From assembly GCA_965644315.1 (NCBI GenBank), contig CBFFRQ010000031.1, positions 1 through 64,000 of the forward strand: DNA of 64,000 bases, in the 5' to 3' direction. Below, one piece after another: positions 10,430 through 21,300 of the stretch (position 1 is its first letter; each line of letters starts with the position of its first letter). The stretch is from Caecitellus pseudoparvulus (taxonomy: Eukaryota; Bigyra: Bicosoecida). The position numbers and the translations under genes are program-made. Under the pieces are notes generated by a model that saw only the letters and a program-made list of their open reading frames with translations, searched no databases and was not told where the DNA came from.

Positions 10430-11090
10430 TTTTTTATTTAGATATTTTATATTTTTAAAAATTCCTAGATAAAATATCCTAGATATAATTTTATGATTTT
10501 CATATTTTATATTTTAAAATGTGAGAGACTGTTTTTTATTATATATTCGCACACGCCCCACGCTATGTCGGATTTAGTGATTAAGTGATTAAGTGATTAA
10601 GTGTTAAGGGTTATAATGGATTTAGTGTTAAATGATATATGAATAAGTGATTTACAATGTATCTTTTTATTTTGTCATTTCGCCTCCTTTGATTGTTTCT
10701 AAAATAGGGTAATTGGATGGATGGTTGATTGCTTCAATTTTGTTTGGACTGATTGTCAGATAAGGGCTAAGAATAGTCTCAGAAAATATATATATATATA
10801 TATTTATTATATTTTTTATATTATTTCTATTTTTTGTAGTGATAACCCTTAAGATAACACTTATAAAATAGTAGTAAAAAGTAAGTAAAAAATATAGTAA
10901 AGGGTTTATAAGTGATTGTTTTTATAGGGATAGTGTCTAATAAGTGTTATAGATATAATATAAATATATCTAAAAATGGTATATATAAATAAAGTCTAAA
11001 AATATAGTATAAAAATATATCTGTTTTTAGTCGCAAACTGCGGCAGCAGTTGAGACATATCGCTCATAAATTCATTTATGAATTTATTGT
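10430..11090. other. AT-rich terminal region of the virophage-like element (possible terminal repeat)
   Basis: No gene. It contains a GTGATTAA 8-bp tandem near 10577-10605, an alternating TA run near 10787-10803, and a palindrome at the GC boundary (ATAAATTCAT, 2-nt spacer, ATGAATTTAT, 11066-11087). Its position behind the first gene suggests a terminal inverted repeat. The partner repeat is not in the window, so this cannot be verified. Confidence 0.45.
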
Positions 11091-11862
11091 CCCCCACGGT
11101 CGTGGTTGAGCGAAGTGCAGGTGCGCATGGAGGCGATGTCCTTGATCGATGATGAAACCTGTGGAAAGTTGGAAGATGATGAAGTGAATGTGTCCAGTAT
11201 ACTTACATGATGGCTCGGGGTCCATGTGCAGCTCCAGTGAAAATCCTGTGACGGGGCGCGCGGAATTTGGCAGGGTGAACACGCGGGCGCGCGGGGAAAC
11301 GTCGCAGGCGGGGCGCACCGGTCCTCAGGGCCTTGATTGATGGAATGACTGGATGTTCTGTAAAAAGGAGGAGGTGTTCGTGGTGTTCTTGGTGCTCGGG
11401 TGGCGTTGTTCCGGCTGTGCGCGCTGCTACCACCGGCGTGGTGCAGTGCAGCACCGTCGTGAAACGCTACCCGAAGGCGGCCACTGCGGCTCAGGACAGC
11501 GCGCAGTGGCCCCAGGCACACGTGCAGTGCCTGGCAAGGGCCAGGAGAAGCGGGGGGTTTCTGAATTATGAAGCGAAGTGTGGACTGGGACGAAGCAGGA
11601 GTGGACCCGGCCCCCTCTGGCTCAGCCGACTGAGCCGAGAGGGCGCGGGCGGGGCAGTTCGACACGTATGGGCGGGCGCGGGCGCGCCCTAGCAAGCGGC
11701 GGCTCATACAACGGACGTATGTCCGTGATGGCTGCAGACCCACGAGAGTGGGAGCCGCTGTAGCGCTCCTGGTGTGCCTTGTGCACAGCAGCGAGCGCTA
11801 CATGTGATGCCCAAGCTGTATCGCGTGCAAGCGTGAAGGCGACATGCAATGCATTCAATGAG
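11091..11862 (+). mobile_element. Telomere-attached retroelement C (5'-truncated tail)
   Basis: About 770 bp of GC-rich DNA with no convincing gene, ending in the same tail as A and B, then CTAACCCTAACC. Its last 60 bp are close to those of A (CCCAAGCTGTA, then ATGCAATGCATT). The 5' side meets the AT-rich virophage-like DNA, so either the element was truncated there or the virophage inserted into it. Confidence 0.6.
11701..11752 (+). ncRNA. Conserved 3'-tail RNA structure of element C
   Basis: Stem 1 pairs ACGGAC (11711-11716) with GTCCGT (11721-11726), loop GTAT. The wobble pair of A and B is here a G-C pair. Stem 2 pairs CCCAC (11739-11743) with GTGGG (11748-11752) around GAGA, again a GNRA loop. 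The linker is 12 nt and ends GCTGCAGA. Confidence 0.6.
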
Positions 11863-11875
11863 CTAACCCTAACCT
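11863..11875. repeat. Short interstitial telomere repeat
   Basis: CTAACCCTAACCT, two units, between retroelement C and the transposase reading frame. It marks the oldest healed end visible in the window. Confidence 0.9.
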
Positions 11876-14006
11876 GGAGGGGGAAGTGCTCCCCACAAAC
11901 GCCAAGGGCCTCGAAATCGCCATAGCAGGGATAATGGTGCAGGAACTCAAAGCCATTGGCATTGAGACGATCCCTGTCATCGTCACTGACCTGGATTCCG
12001 CTGTGCATGCGGCTTTCGACGGGTTTGCTCTGGTGCATGTCGCTGACAAGAACCACTACATGAAGAGCTTCTGCAAGCCCCTGTCTGAGATGCCAAGCAA
12101 GCTGGCGACAGCAACAACAGCCCTGCCATCTATCACACGCCGTGAAGTGATCCAGGACATCAAGCAGGGCACCTTGGCGGCGCGGGGAGCTGCGCGCCCA
12201 GCCAAGGTTGCGCGACCAGCTGCCGCAGCCCATACGTCGCCACAGCCTGACAGCATGGAGGCCATGCCACGTATCAACCAGAGCGACTATGCAGCATTAT
12301 ACAGAGCTGCTAAGACTGAACAACCCGACCGCTTGACTGAGCCGCTCGTGCAGAAGCTGCTTCTTGTCACGGGGGCAGGGGAGGCCATCCCCGACCTGGA
12401 GCGTGGCTTCCTGCAGAAGCGCTACCTGGCAGCACTTGCCGACGCGAAAGCAGGGCCAACTGAGGAGGACGAACAGCACCCAGAGGACTTTGATGATGAC
12501 AGTGACGAGGAAGGAGGGGCAGCTGCGCCCACTACCCCCACAGCCAGAGGCGCCACCAAGCGAAGCAGGTCGGCTGCTGCTCCACTCAAGACCAAGGCTG
12601 CCGGGAAGTGGTTGCAAAGCAAGATGCGCCGCAACGTCCTGCAGGCTGTAGGAATTGCAACGCAACTTGGAACTCCGTATCGTGCCAGGGAGCTCATGCA
12701 GATCTCCGTACAGCACTACTGTGGCGACCACTCACAGTGCCACCTGCTCTTCAACAAGCAACCTGGAGATTGCCGAGCTGGGGCTATCTTCAGCCCCGAT
12801 GGTCCAGCTGCACAGTACATGACAGCCCTCTTTGATCAGTACTTCGGATATGTTGGCCAAGTCAGGCTGGACTCGCTGGGTGTCCTTCTTCTGCTCCACA
12901 CAAACGCGTGTGAAAGCTTTGGGGCTGGCGCACGGAGGTACACCCCAAAGGACAACGCCTTCCGCACACGCTGGCCTGATGGCACCTTGAAGCAACTCGC
13001 AGACGTGCACATGGGCTGTGCACTTTCACGAGAGGTCATCTTGAAGGAGCTGGGCTGCAGCATGCCCCGCTCCATGCAGCGGGTGTACAGCGAGGATGAC
13101 GAGCGCAAGGCACGGGCCGTGGAGCAGTCCCTGTCTGGAGCAAGCAGTGCAAGGAAGGCCAAGCAAAACAGGGCACGCATCGTCACCTGCAGCAAGGTGA
13201 CAAAGTCTGCCATTGACACGTATAAGGTGGAGGGGCTGTCCGGTGCACAGCTCGAGCGCGCCGCGAAGCTCGCTGCCACAGCCGGCTTGCGGCAGGTGTT
13301 AGGAAAGCACGCAGCCACCCGCAGAGTTGTGGCGGGGGCAGCCAAGGCAGTGCTGGGTGGAGGAGGGCCACATCCAAGACAGCCGATGCCGCAAGGGCGA
13401 GTTACTGTTGTGGAAGGGTCTTGCGTCGGGCGGCCGAAGCGTGGTCGGCGTCGACGAAAGAGCCCGGTGGTGCCAGAAAGCACACAAGACCCTGCAGTCC
13501 CCCTAGAAGAAGAACCAGAGGAAGCGGGTTTTGAAGAGACTGAAGATGAGGGTTGTGGCGGAGAGTTCATCGCCCAGCAGCCTCGGGCATTCACAGGCTT
13601 CCTTGACCAGGAGGAGGGTGCAGCGTACGGGTGGCAGCACGGCGCCGTTCGGTACGCCCCGGACGCCTTCGACGTTCCCGTGTACGGGATCGAGTACTTT
13701 GTGCTGGGCAGGTGGACACAGTCGCTCTTCCATGCCCGTAAGCTGGACATGGCAGACGGGGAAGTGGACCCGGAGGAAGGGGCACCTGACGTGACGGAGC
13801 GGGGGGGACCGATGTGCCTGCGGCGTGTACGGCTGTACGGCATGAGGCCCCAGGAGGAAGGGGACGACGAAGACTGTCGGCCTGTCGGGGACATGGTTGA
13901 CATTGCCACTGTGCCTCTGGCCCAGGGGCCCCTGCGCGCGTACTCCTTCGAGGTTGCAGCGCAGGAGGCTGCTGAGGCTGCCGCGATGCCGTCTCCTGGG
14001 AAGTAA
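11876..14006 (+). CDS. DDE-type transposase (Mutator/Kolobok-like), 5'-truncated at telomere repeats
   Basis: The frame is open across the junction and has no ATG near it, so the N-terminus, including the first catalytic Asp region, is missing. From the junction, VIVTDLDSAV and HVADKNHYMKSF match the D..S...DKNH pattern of Mutator-superfamily transposases. After a basic, acidic and Ala-rich linker come HYCGDHSQC and HTNACESFG, the C/H and N-A-x-E-S-F signatures found late in the catalytic domain of that group. The C-terminal 250 residues hold an arginine-rich segment (GRPKRGRRRRKS), acidic stretches and an unknown domain. About 706 codons remain. The family call is from motif memory. Terminal inverted repeats were not found. 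Confidence 0.65.
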
Positions 14007-14021
14007 GTATTGCATTTCTGG

Positions 14022-14542
14022 CTACCCAGATGACTTGAACCCAGTGCCACTGACGCCAAAGGCATCCTGGATGACTGTCACAAGCTCTTGTGGCAGTGGA
14101 AACCTGCGCCCAGCACACAGGAGCACGCGAGCAGCCAGAGTGTAGCAAGTGAACCTGCGAGCAGCCCCAACACGCCTTGTGTTTGAGGACGACAGGGTTG
14201 CCAATTCAACACCACTCAATGTCGAGGCCCCTTGCTCCAGCAACCACTCATGAAGTTCTTTCTTGGCGCTCTGTGTCAGTGCGCCGTACAGCTGTTGAGC
14301 TGCGATGGTGAGGTGGCGAAGTTGGAGCTCCGGAGGCCTCATGCAACGCCATTGAAACTCTTACCCCACGTTCCGTCCTCATGGCATGATGGTGACAGCT
14401 CCTCCGCGGCCGCTGCAAGGCCAGGCACCTCTGGAAGCTCAACAACTGCCAGCTCCTCTGCAGTTCTGCCCTTCAGTGCCTCCTCGCCGCCACCTGTAGC
14501 TGTGACTTGACGGCGGGTGCGTTTCCGGGGCCGTTTTGGCAT
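14022..14542 (-). CDS. Small spliced protein of unknown function (151 aa)
   Basis: Two exons: 14542-14365 and 14299-14022. The 65-nt intron has donor GTAAGA and acceptor ATCGCAG, and the phase-1 junction joins EDGTW to AQQLYGALTQSAKKELHEW without a stop. Neither half is persuasive alone. The splice makes one frame. The N-terminus is strongly basic (MPKRPRKRTRRQ), suggesting nuclear or nucleic-acid binding. The rest is helical and unrecognised. The stop lies 15 bp from the transposase stop on the other strand, so this may be a second gene of the same transposon or a host gene next to it. Confidence 0.55.
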
Positions 14543-15353
14543 GCTAATCAGGGGCCAGAGCACGCTCAGGTGAAGAGACCAAAATAAGAATACGGCGGCC
14601 GGATGAATTGGAATGGTGTGCAAATGAAGGCATTCCTTTGTATTTTGGTGGCGCCCTGCTCACTGTACAAGCCGCCCCTTTGTGCCGGTGAGGAGGGCAA
14701 TCCCGAAACGCCCGCAGAAACCCCTTGCCCGGATTGACCGTGAGCCCATAAACTTATTCTCGACGCACCGTTCTCTTGGCGTTCTTTGACCATGAAAGTG
14801 GCTTTTCTTTGGTGTGCTGCGCCTACTTGCTGCCGGAGAATTGATCCACACTTGCCTGGGTCATAGGCAGAGCCTGTCCATACGCGCTTCAGGCACATCT
14901 CTTCCCTCTATGTCCCCGTCGGCCTGGCCCCGCCACAGCTTCAGACACGAGGCCAAACTGGACACACTCTCCGCCTTGGCACAACTCAAACCGAGTCTTG
15001 CCACGGGCGGCAGAAATTCAACCTGGAAATCAGCATGCAATGAAATTCTTTAACTCGCAATCGGTGTGAGCCAGTCTATCCGTGCACTGCGTCAGGAGGT
15101 GGTGCGTGCAGCGCTGGCGTGTCGCTTTCCATTGCGATTTCCGCACAAGTAGCCCTGCCGCACTCTTCGCACAAAGACGGACACAGCCGTTTCACCTGCA
15201 TGTTCACAGGTTTGATATCATCAACTGTTCCCATCTTCCCCTGCTGTGCACCTGCTGCTCTTCTGCGCGACATCACGGACCTTCGCTTGCACGTACCTGG
15301 CTCAACCTGTGGCTCAAACTTCAACATCGGCCACTGACATCCTGGGGCCAGTC
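14543..15353. other. Intergenic, no gene seen
   Basis: About 0.8 kb between divergent genes: the small minus-strand gene and the plus-strand ankyrin gene. Only short overlapping frames without domain character. Confidence 0.5.
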
Positions 15354-16517
15354 ATGGCAACCATTGGTGATCCAACACACCTCAAGACCCAGTGGAAAGA
15401 CGCTTGTAGAGAGGAGGATGCAGATCAGCTTTGGCAATTCTTGCAGCAAGCCAGCGGCCACACTGCCACTTTCTTTGAGGCACTGGGCAGTTCAGACACA
15501 ACAGATGGGTTTCAGGCTGCATGCCAGAGAGGACATTTGAAGTTGATGCGCGAGCTGCTGAAACTGGTAGGTGGTCTGGCAGTGGATGTGCACGCGGCGG
15601 ATTGGTATGGATCTGAGGCGGCCTTCCGAGCGGCATGTGCCAATGGTCACATTGACATCGTGCGTGAGCTGCTGGGCCTGACTGGGGTGCGAGAAGTTGA
15701 TGTGCATGCGGCGGATGATGAGGGACCTGAGGCCGCCTTCCGAGCCGCATGTGCCAATGGTCACATTGACATCGTGCGTGAGCTGCTGGGTCTAACTGGG
15801 GCGCGGGCAGTGGATGTACACGCGGCGGATGGGGGTGGACCTGAGGCCGCCTTCCAGTGGGCATGCCGCAATGGCCATACAGACGTTGTGCGCGAGCTGC
15901 TGGCCCTCTCTGGGGCGCGGGAAGTGGATGTGCACGCGGCGGATGATGATGGACCTGAGTCCGCCTTTCGAGACGCATGCCTCCACGGCCGTACAAACGT
16001 TGTGCGTGAACTGTTGGGCCTGACTGGGGCGCGGGAAGTGGATGTTCACGTGGCGGATGAGATAAGCCCTGAGTTCGCATTCCGAGTAGCATGCAGATAT
16101 GGCCGTACAAACGTTGTGCGTGAACTGCTGGCCCTCTCTGGGGCACGGGAAGTGGATGTACATGCAGCAGATGGGGATGGACCTGAGGTCGCCTTCCGAT
16201 GGGCATGCCGCAGGGGCCGCACAGACGTCGTGCGTGAGCTGCTGGCCCTGACTGGGGCGCGGGAAGTGGACGTGCACGCGGCAGATGAGGACGGACCTGA
16301 GGCCGCCTTCGGAAGCGCATGCAAGGCTGGCCACAAAGACACCATGCGTGAGCTGTTGGGCCTCACGGGTCACCGGGCAATTCCAGCTGTCATCTGGCAA
16401 CACAAAGGTGGGTATGTTGCGCAAGCTGCTCGTGATGCAGTGTGGACTGGCACCAGCACTCGTCATGGGCGGCGTGCGATGCTCTTCCTGAGATCCCGTG
16501 GTTTGGGGCGAGTGTGA
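15354..16517 (+). CDS. Ankyrin-repeat protein 1 (387 aa)
   Basis: The start is ATG 15354 (MATIGDPTHLK). Upstream frame has no ATG. An N-terminal helical cap (QWKDACREEDADQLW) is followed by eight ankyrin-like repeats of 38 residues. The pattern is GPEAAFRxACxxGHxxVVREL, then LALTGAREVDVHAAD. The C-terminal cap is rich in Arg and ends HGRRAMLFLRSRG. Ankyrin stacks bind protein partners; nothing shows which. The whole gene and its 3' flank are duplicated at 24.4-25.7 kb. No signal peptide or membrane segment is visible. Confidence 0.85.
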   Translation: MATIGDPTHLKTQWKDACREEDADQLWQFLQQASGHTATFFEALGSSDTTDGFQAACQRGHLKLMRELLKLVGGLAVDVHAADWYGSEAAFRAACANGHIDIVRELLGLTGVREVDVHAADDEGPEAAFRAACANGHIDIVRELLGLTGARAVDVHAADGGGPEAAFQWACRNGHTDVVRELLALSGAREVDVHAADDDGPESAFRDACLHGRTNVVRELLGLTGAREVDVHVADEISPEFAFRVACRYGRTNVVRELLALSGAREVDVHAADGDGPEVAFRWACRRGRTDVVRELLALTGAREVDVHAADEDGPEAAFGSACKAGHKDTMRELLGLTGHRAIPAVIWQHKGGYVAQAARDAVWTGTSTRHGRRAMLFLRSRGLGRV

Positions 16518-16915
16518 TGAAAATGCACCACTGAAGTGACCGTGACCGCCATGGAGTCAGCTCGATCTGGCCAGCATAGCAGCCCACTCGCCTTCACACA
16601 CACACTGTTGCCACCATGACTTCTTGGCATGGCTTCCACCTCGTTCCCCCGGGCTGCTGCTTTTCAAAATGCCTCTTCAATTGACTTCCTGACTATTCTA
16701 CAGCTCTGCTTCTCACCAACATTCTCCTACTACCTTCCACTAGCATGCCAGCGCCGACGCTTGACTTTGGTGCGAGGTGTTCCATCTCCCAGATGCCCGA
16801 GAATCGCTCTGATCTGTGTTTACGCTGAACTCTGGCTTTGCCTTCCTCCTTTCCGAGTGCGATGATCGGTTGCCTGTGCAGCCAAATCCACACTTCCACC
16901 TCAAGCTTGGATGAT
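15354..16915 (+). repeat. Segmental duplication, copy 1
   Basis: Matches 24437-25745 in gene layout and in the 3' flank. Both copies share ACTGAAGTGAC, then GACCGCCATGGAGTCAGCT just after the stop, and CTGGCTTTGCCTTCC with CGAGTGCGA further down. Confidence 0.7.
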
Positions 16916-18356
16916 CAGGTCAATCGAAGCGTCAAGCTGGCACCAAAAATGACCTGCGCGCACGACCCTTCATGATATCTGCATCAGCTGCCCCGGCCTG
17001 TACCCCGCCCTCCCACAATGCGGGAGTGGCTTCCACACATCCAACTTCTCGCGCCCAGCCTGGACAACTGCTTCCTGCGACACCAGTGCTCGGAAAGTTT
17101 CGCTGCCAGCCTTGCTCCGGACTTCACAAGGTATTCACACAAGAGTAGCCACTAGTGGATCTGAAGCGAGTTTTCTCTGGCCTGCCCCTCCCCACACTTC
17201 GCTCTGTTACCCACCTTCATTTGTCTGTCCAACGCAGCGTTCATATCCATCGCAGTCAGGAAGTGCACCGCTTGTATCCAAGCCATTCTCCGCATTGTTC
17301 CGTATCTTGCATGTTCCAACGGCTTCCAGGGCCCGCCATAAGCGGTGGCAGGACGAGGCCAAGAGCGTGCTGCTTCGGGGAAAACGCAAGTTGCTCGGGG
17401 CGGAGGTGAAGTTCTTGACCTTCGCCTTCTGTGGCATTTCACTTTTGCGATCCAGCCCCCTTCACCCTGACAGCTGGCCAAACTATCTCCATCCACCCGG
17501 CTTTCTCCGAAGTCGCCACGGCACGCCAGTGGGGCAGTTCGATCACCTTGACTTATCTGCGATGTTCAGTCTGAGCACTTGCAGTTTCAGGTGAATCTCT
17601 GGCCCCCCCGCCGACAACTTGGCCAGCAAGCTGCTAGTGGTTCCACGAGCAATTCATCTCCACAGCGGCTGCAAACTTCCAAAGCAGAAGCGGCATACGG
17701 GAAGGTTCGCAACCTTCACACCTTGTGCAAGGTGCTTTTCATGGTCATTGGCTCATCAAGCACAGCAGTCGCCCACAATATAGGTTTATTTCTCCAGAAT
17801 CGGCAGCGCCTCACATGCAAACCACAACCGATTTCCGCAGCACAGTTCGCAGTTCTGCATAGCCCCCTGGCGGCCTGTCCCTCAGCAGTGGTAGGAAACA
17901 GAGCCTCTTCTCAATCTCAATTGCAATAAGCACTGAAGCTCGCCGCCCTAGCCTCCCACTCCTGCTTCCTTCGCTTCCAGGCTGCATTGTACCTTTGACT
18001 GGCTCAGCTCACCACCAGCAACGCATGGTGGAAGTCGCCGTTCACGAAGGCATGGCTGATCATGCGTGAGTTCTCCAATCCAAATCAAGTGGCATCTTAC
18101 TATATAATGGAAATTGTAAGCTTGCTTGTTTGGTCAGCTCCAATGGCGGTGCAGCCTCGACTTATAAAGGGAAGGCTTGCGCCCTGTCCACGGTGCGACG
18201 CGCGATGAGCCCGGCAAGCTGCTTCGCGTTGCACATGCTGCACTTGTTCAAGCTCACTGGAAAATGAATTACATGCACAAGGAGGGTCTTGCGAAAAAGC
18301 TCCACGGCACTTCAACGGTTGGAGTCGATGTCGATGGTTCTGGGCAGCTCTATCGG
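16518..18356. other. Intergenic, no gene seen
   Basis: 1.8 kb between convergent genes. The first 400 bp are the duplicated 3' flank of the ankyrin gene. The rest contains only short frames without domain character. Confidence 0.5.
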
Positions 18357-21300
18357 TCAAGGGCTCTTTCGCGCAGGTGCAGGCATGAAGTCGTCGCCCA
18401 TCATCACATGCACCAGCGGGGAGTCCAGGTACTTCGCGCATTGCTCCAAGTACCGTTTGTTTGTCACAAGGTCTGTGTTCGTGATGTACAGCATGTGCAC
18501 CCGCCACTCTGGCATGCTGACTCCCTCCAAAGGCTCTGCAGTCACCCTTAGCTTCTTGAGATTGCCACTCCCAGGCTGGCAGCCAGCCATTCCAGCAGCA
18601 CCATCTGCATCACTCTCAGACAACAGCTCTGCCTTAATCCGCACGTCTGCCTCCAGCAGCTGCAGCCAGGAGTTCACAACAGACATACGCCCCATTGAGC
18701 CCTGTGCACTCGCCGCACCAGAAGCGGGCGTTTTCCTTTGGCCTTCTGCGCGCGACAGCATCACGCTCCCATCCGAGAGAAGCTCATGGCGTGACTCCTC
18801 TGAGAGCACCACCTGTGCAATGCCACGCAAGGCAAGGGGAACACCCTTAGGTGCTCTTTTCTCTTTTGCGTGGGTGTACAAGTCGGAGTGTGTCACTTCC
18901 ACAAGCACTGCGTGCTTCACACCCTCTTTGTCATGATACACCAGCAAGGCGTCGACGCCAGGGTCCTTACCCCACGTATGGATGACCCAGGACTCGCCTG
19001 GCCCGATGTTGCGCAAGGATGCCAGTACATCTGCTGGCACCTCGGAGTTGTCGAGCCTGAGCACGGTTGGCGGCGCGCCGAGGTCCACCTGCACATCCTT
19101 TTGACCTTTCTTTGCGTTCGACAGATTGAGCCGCGATTGCAAGCAAGTGACATAGAACAGTGATGGAGGCGACATCACCTCCATCAGCTCCGACGTGCTT
19201 TGGTTCTTGGGGTACTCAACGTGCTTCAGAACCTCTTCGAGAGCGAACTTCTGGCCCACACCCAGTGCACGGTGTCCACACACACCAAGCGCCATGAGAG
19301 ATAGCACATCACGCTCCAAGGTTTCCCGCTTTGACGGAGAACGGTCCAACAGGTTCGACATTTTGCGCCGGTCGGTACAGTCAAAGTCCCCGAACGTCAG
19401 CACCTGCAGCGAAGCATGCCTGGCAGCCAAGGACGCAAACAGCGCGTTGCCAGCAACAGCTGCGCGTGTCACGTTGATGCGGGACACCATGGAGGCGTGC
19501 AAGAGTCCAGAAAGCTGATCCCCGACATGTACTCCCCATGTGGCTTCTGTGATGGCTGGCCAGGTGAGCTTCTTCAGCATGCCAGTTTCCAGATTCAGTT
19601 GCTTCATGCGCCGTTTGAGCATTGACAACTGTTTGGTATACTCATTAAAGAGGGCTCCTCTGTGCCCCATGCGCTCTAGATCGCGAGAGTAGCGCAAGAT
19701 AGCGCGCGGGATACTACCAAAGTACACCAGCGCTTCCTTGAGCTCACGATCAGTTGGGCTCGCTGGCGCGCAGTCCATCCCTGTGCCTGGCAGCAAAAGC
19801 TCTGCATCTGCACGACTGCGCAGCACTGCCACCATGTTTTCTATAGTGGTTGGCCCCAGATCGTAGGGCACATCCCACGATTGGCTCTCGAAAGTAACTT
19901 CCAGGCTGGAGTCTGTGGAGCATGACATGACGCGCATCGTGCCGATGGCTTCATGCTGGCCCTTCCAATCACACCAAGATTCAAGGGCCTTCTTCGTAAA
20001 GCTCCGCATTCCTCCCCTCGCATACTCAAGCAAATCATTCGCTTCGTCTACTATCACAACGCGTGGACTGCGCAAAGGTCCCTTGCCTGGCACACCAAAC
20101 AAACCTTGCAGTGCGTTCATGACTGTCTGCGGAGACGGCCTTGAAGAGCCCAGCAGCGGAAGCATGCGCGCCTGCAGCTCATGTCCACTCAGAGCGTCCC
20201 CTGCACATGTGCTCAATCCCCGAAGCAGCGTGTCTACTTCACCATGAACAAATTCGCCGCCATCAGACATGTACAGCACGTCAGCCCCCAGGCCCACGGC
20301 CGAGATGCTGGCCAGCGCTGCCAGAATGATGCTCTTGCCGCACCCAGGCACCCCGGTCAGCAAATGCCCTGGGCGCTCGGACACCAATGCCTGTGCACAG
20401 CTTGCAAGGAAGGCAATGCGCTCCGGCGTCCACACGATGCTTAGCGTGCGGACCACCTTGCGCGGCAGCTGCTCCAGTGTGCCGTCCAGGCGCGGCCGCA
20501 CAGCATGCACCTGAACGAAGTCTGAATCGTTCTGCCTGAACGTGAGTGGGTGCAAGGTCGGTGGTGTGCCCTCGTCAATCGCCGCGCGAATAACATACTC
20601 GCTCTGATAGTCACAGAACGGAAAACCTGTGGAGCTGTCCGGTGCAAGAAGCCGCGTTGCGAAGGCTACAACCTCGCCGTTCTCATCTAGCACAGCCATT
20701 GGTTCAGTGATGGTCGCAGTGTCATGAAGTGTTTCTTCGCTTCCTGTGGCACCGTCTGGGTCTTTTGCCTTTCCGTCGTGCTCCCTTTGCAGTTCAGCTT
20801 TTGCCCTCTCAAACCATTTCAACACCCCGTCCTTGCCTCTCAGCATCGCTTTCCCCAGATCAAGCTTCCAGCCCAGCACATGCTGCACCGCCTGACGGTG
20901 GCCAGCTTCTGGCATGTACTCCTGCCCGGCTGCACTGTCAAGCAGCACTTCCCGCAGTGGCAGCACCACATTTGAGACACGTGCAGAGGAGAGTGCAGAA
21001 GCCCATGAAGCCTCCATTTCTTCTCTCTTTTTTGCAGCGGCAGCCTCCTCCTTCTCTCTCTCCTTAGCAGCGGCAGCCTCCTTCTTTGCAGCAGCAGCGT
21101 CTTTCTTTGCCCTTTCCTTGGCAGCAGCAGCCTCCTTCTTTTCTTTCTTCTTTGCACTCTTCTTTGCATCAGTATCCGCAGTGGCAGCAAGACTCAACTC
21201 CTCAGAGAGTAAGGTGCCCAGCGATCGCCCAAATCGATGTGATCTCACGTTGAAGAGGTACTGAAGAACCTTGCTGTCCATCTTCTCGGCAGGCAGGTAG

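Larger units (their letters stand above)
9673..11090 (-). mobile_element. Truncated endogenous virophage-like (mavirus/EMALE-type) element
   Basis: Base composition drops abruptly to strongly AT-rich between 9673 and about 11.05 kb and returns to GC-rich after that. The fragment holds the start of an SF3 helicase gene on the minus strand and, behind it, about 650 bp of non-coding AT-rich DNA. In mavirus the helicase is the first gene next to the terminal inverted repeat, which fits this layout. Integrase, polymerase and capsid genes would lie on the lost distal side. A Polinton-like virus or giant-virus fragment is a weaker alternative. The proximal boundary is only known to lie at about 11.03-11.10 kb. 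Confidence 0.7.

Noticed and set aside
9673-11060. AT-rich island as organellar DNA inserted in the nucleus
   Set aside because: It encodes an SF3 helicase with a virophage-type promoter box, not an organellar gene.
11084-12233. Minus-strand ORFs of 203 and 219 residues across retroelement C
   Set aside because: They cross the telomere junction and the transposase antisense strand and show no domain. Shadow frames in GC-rich DNA.
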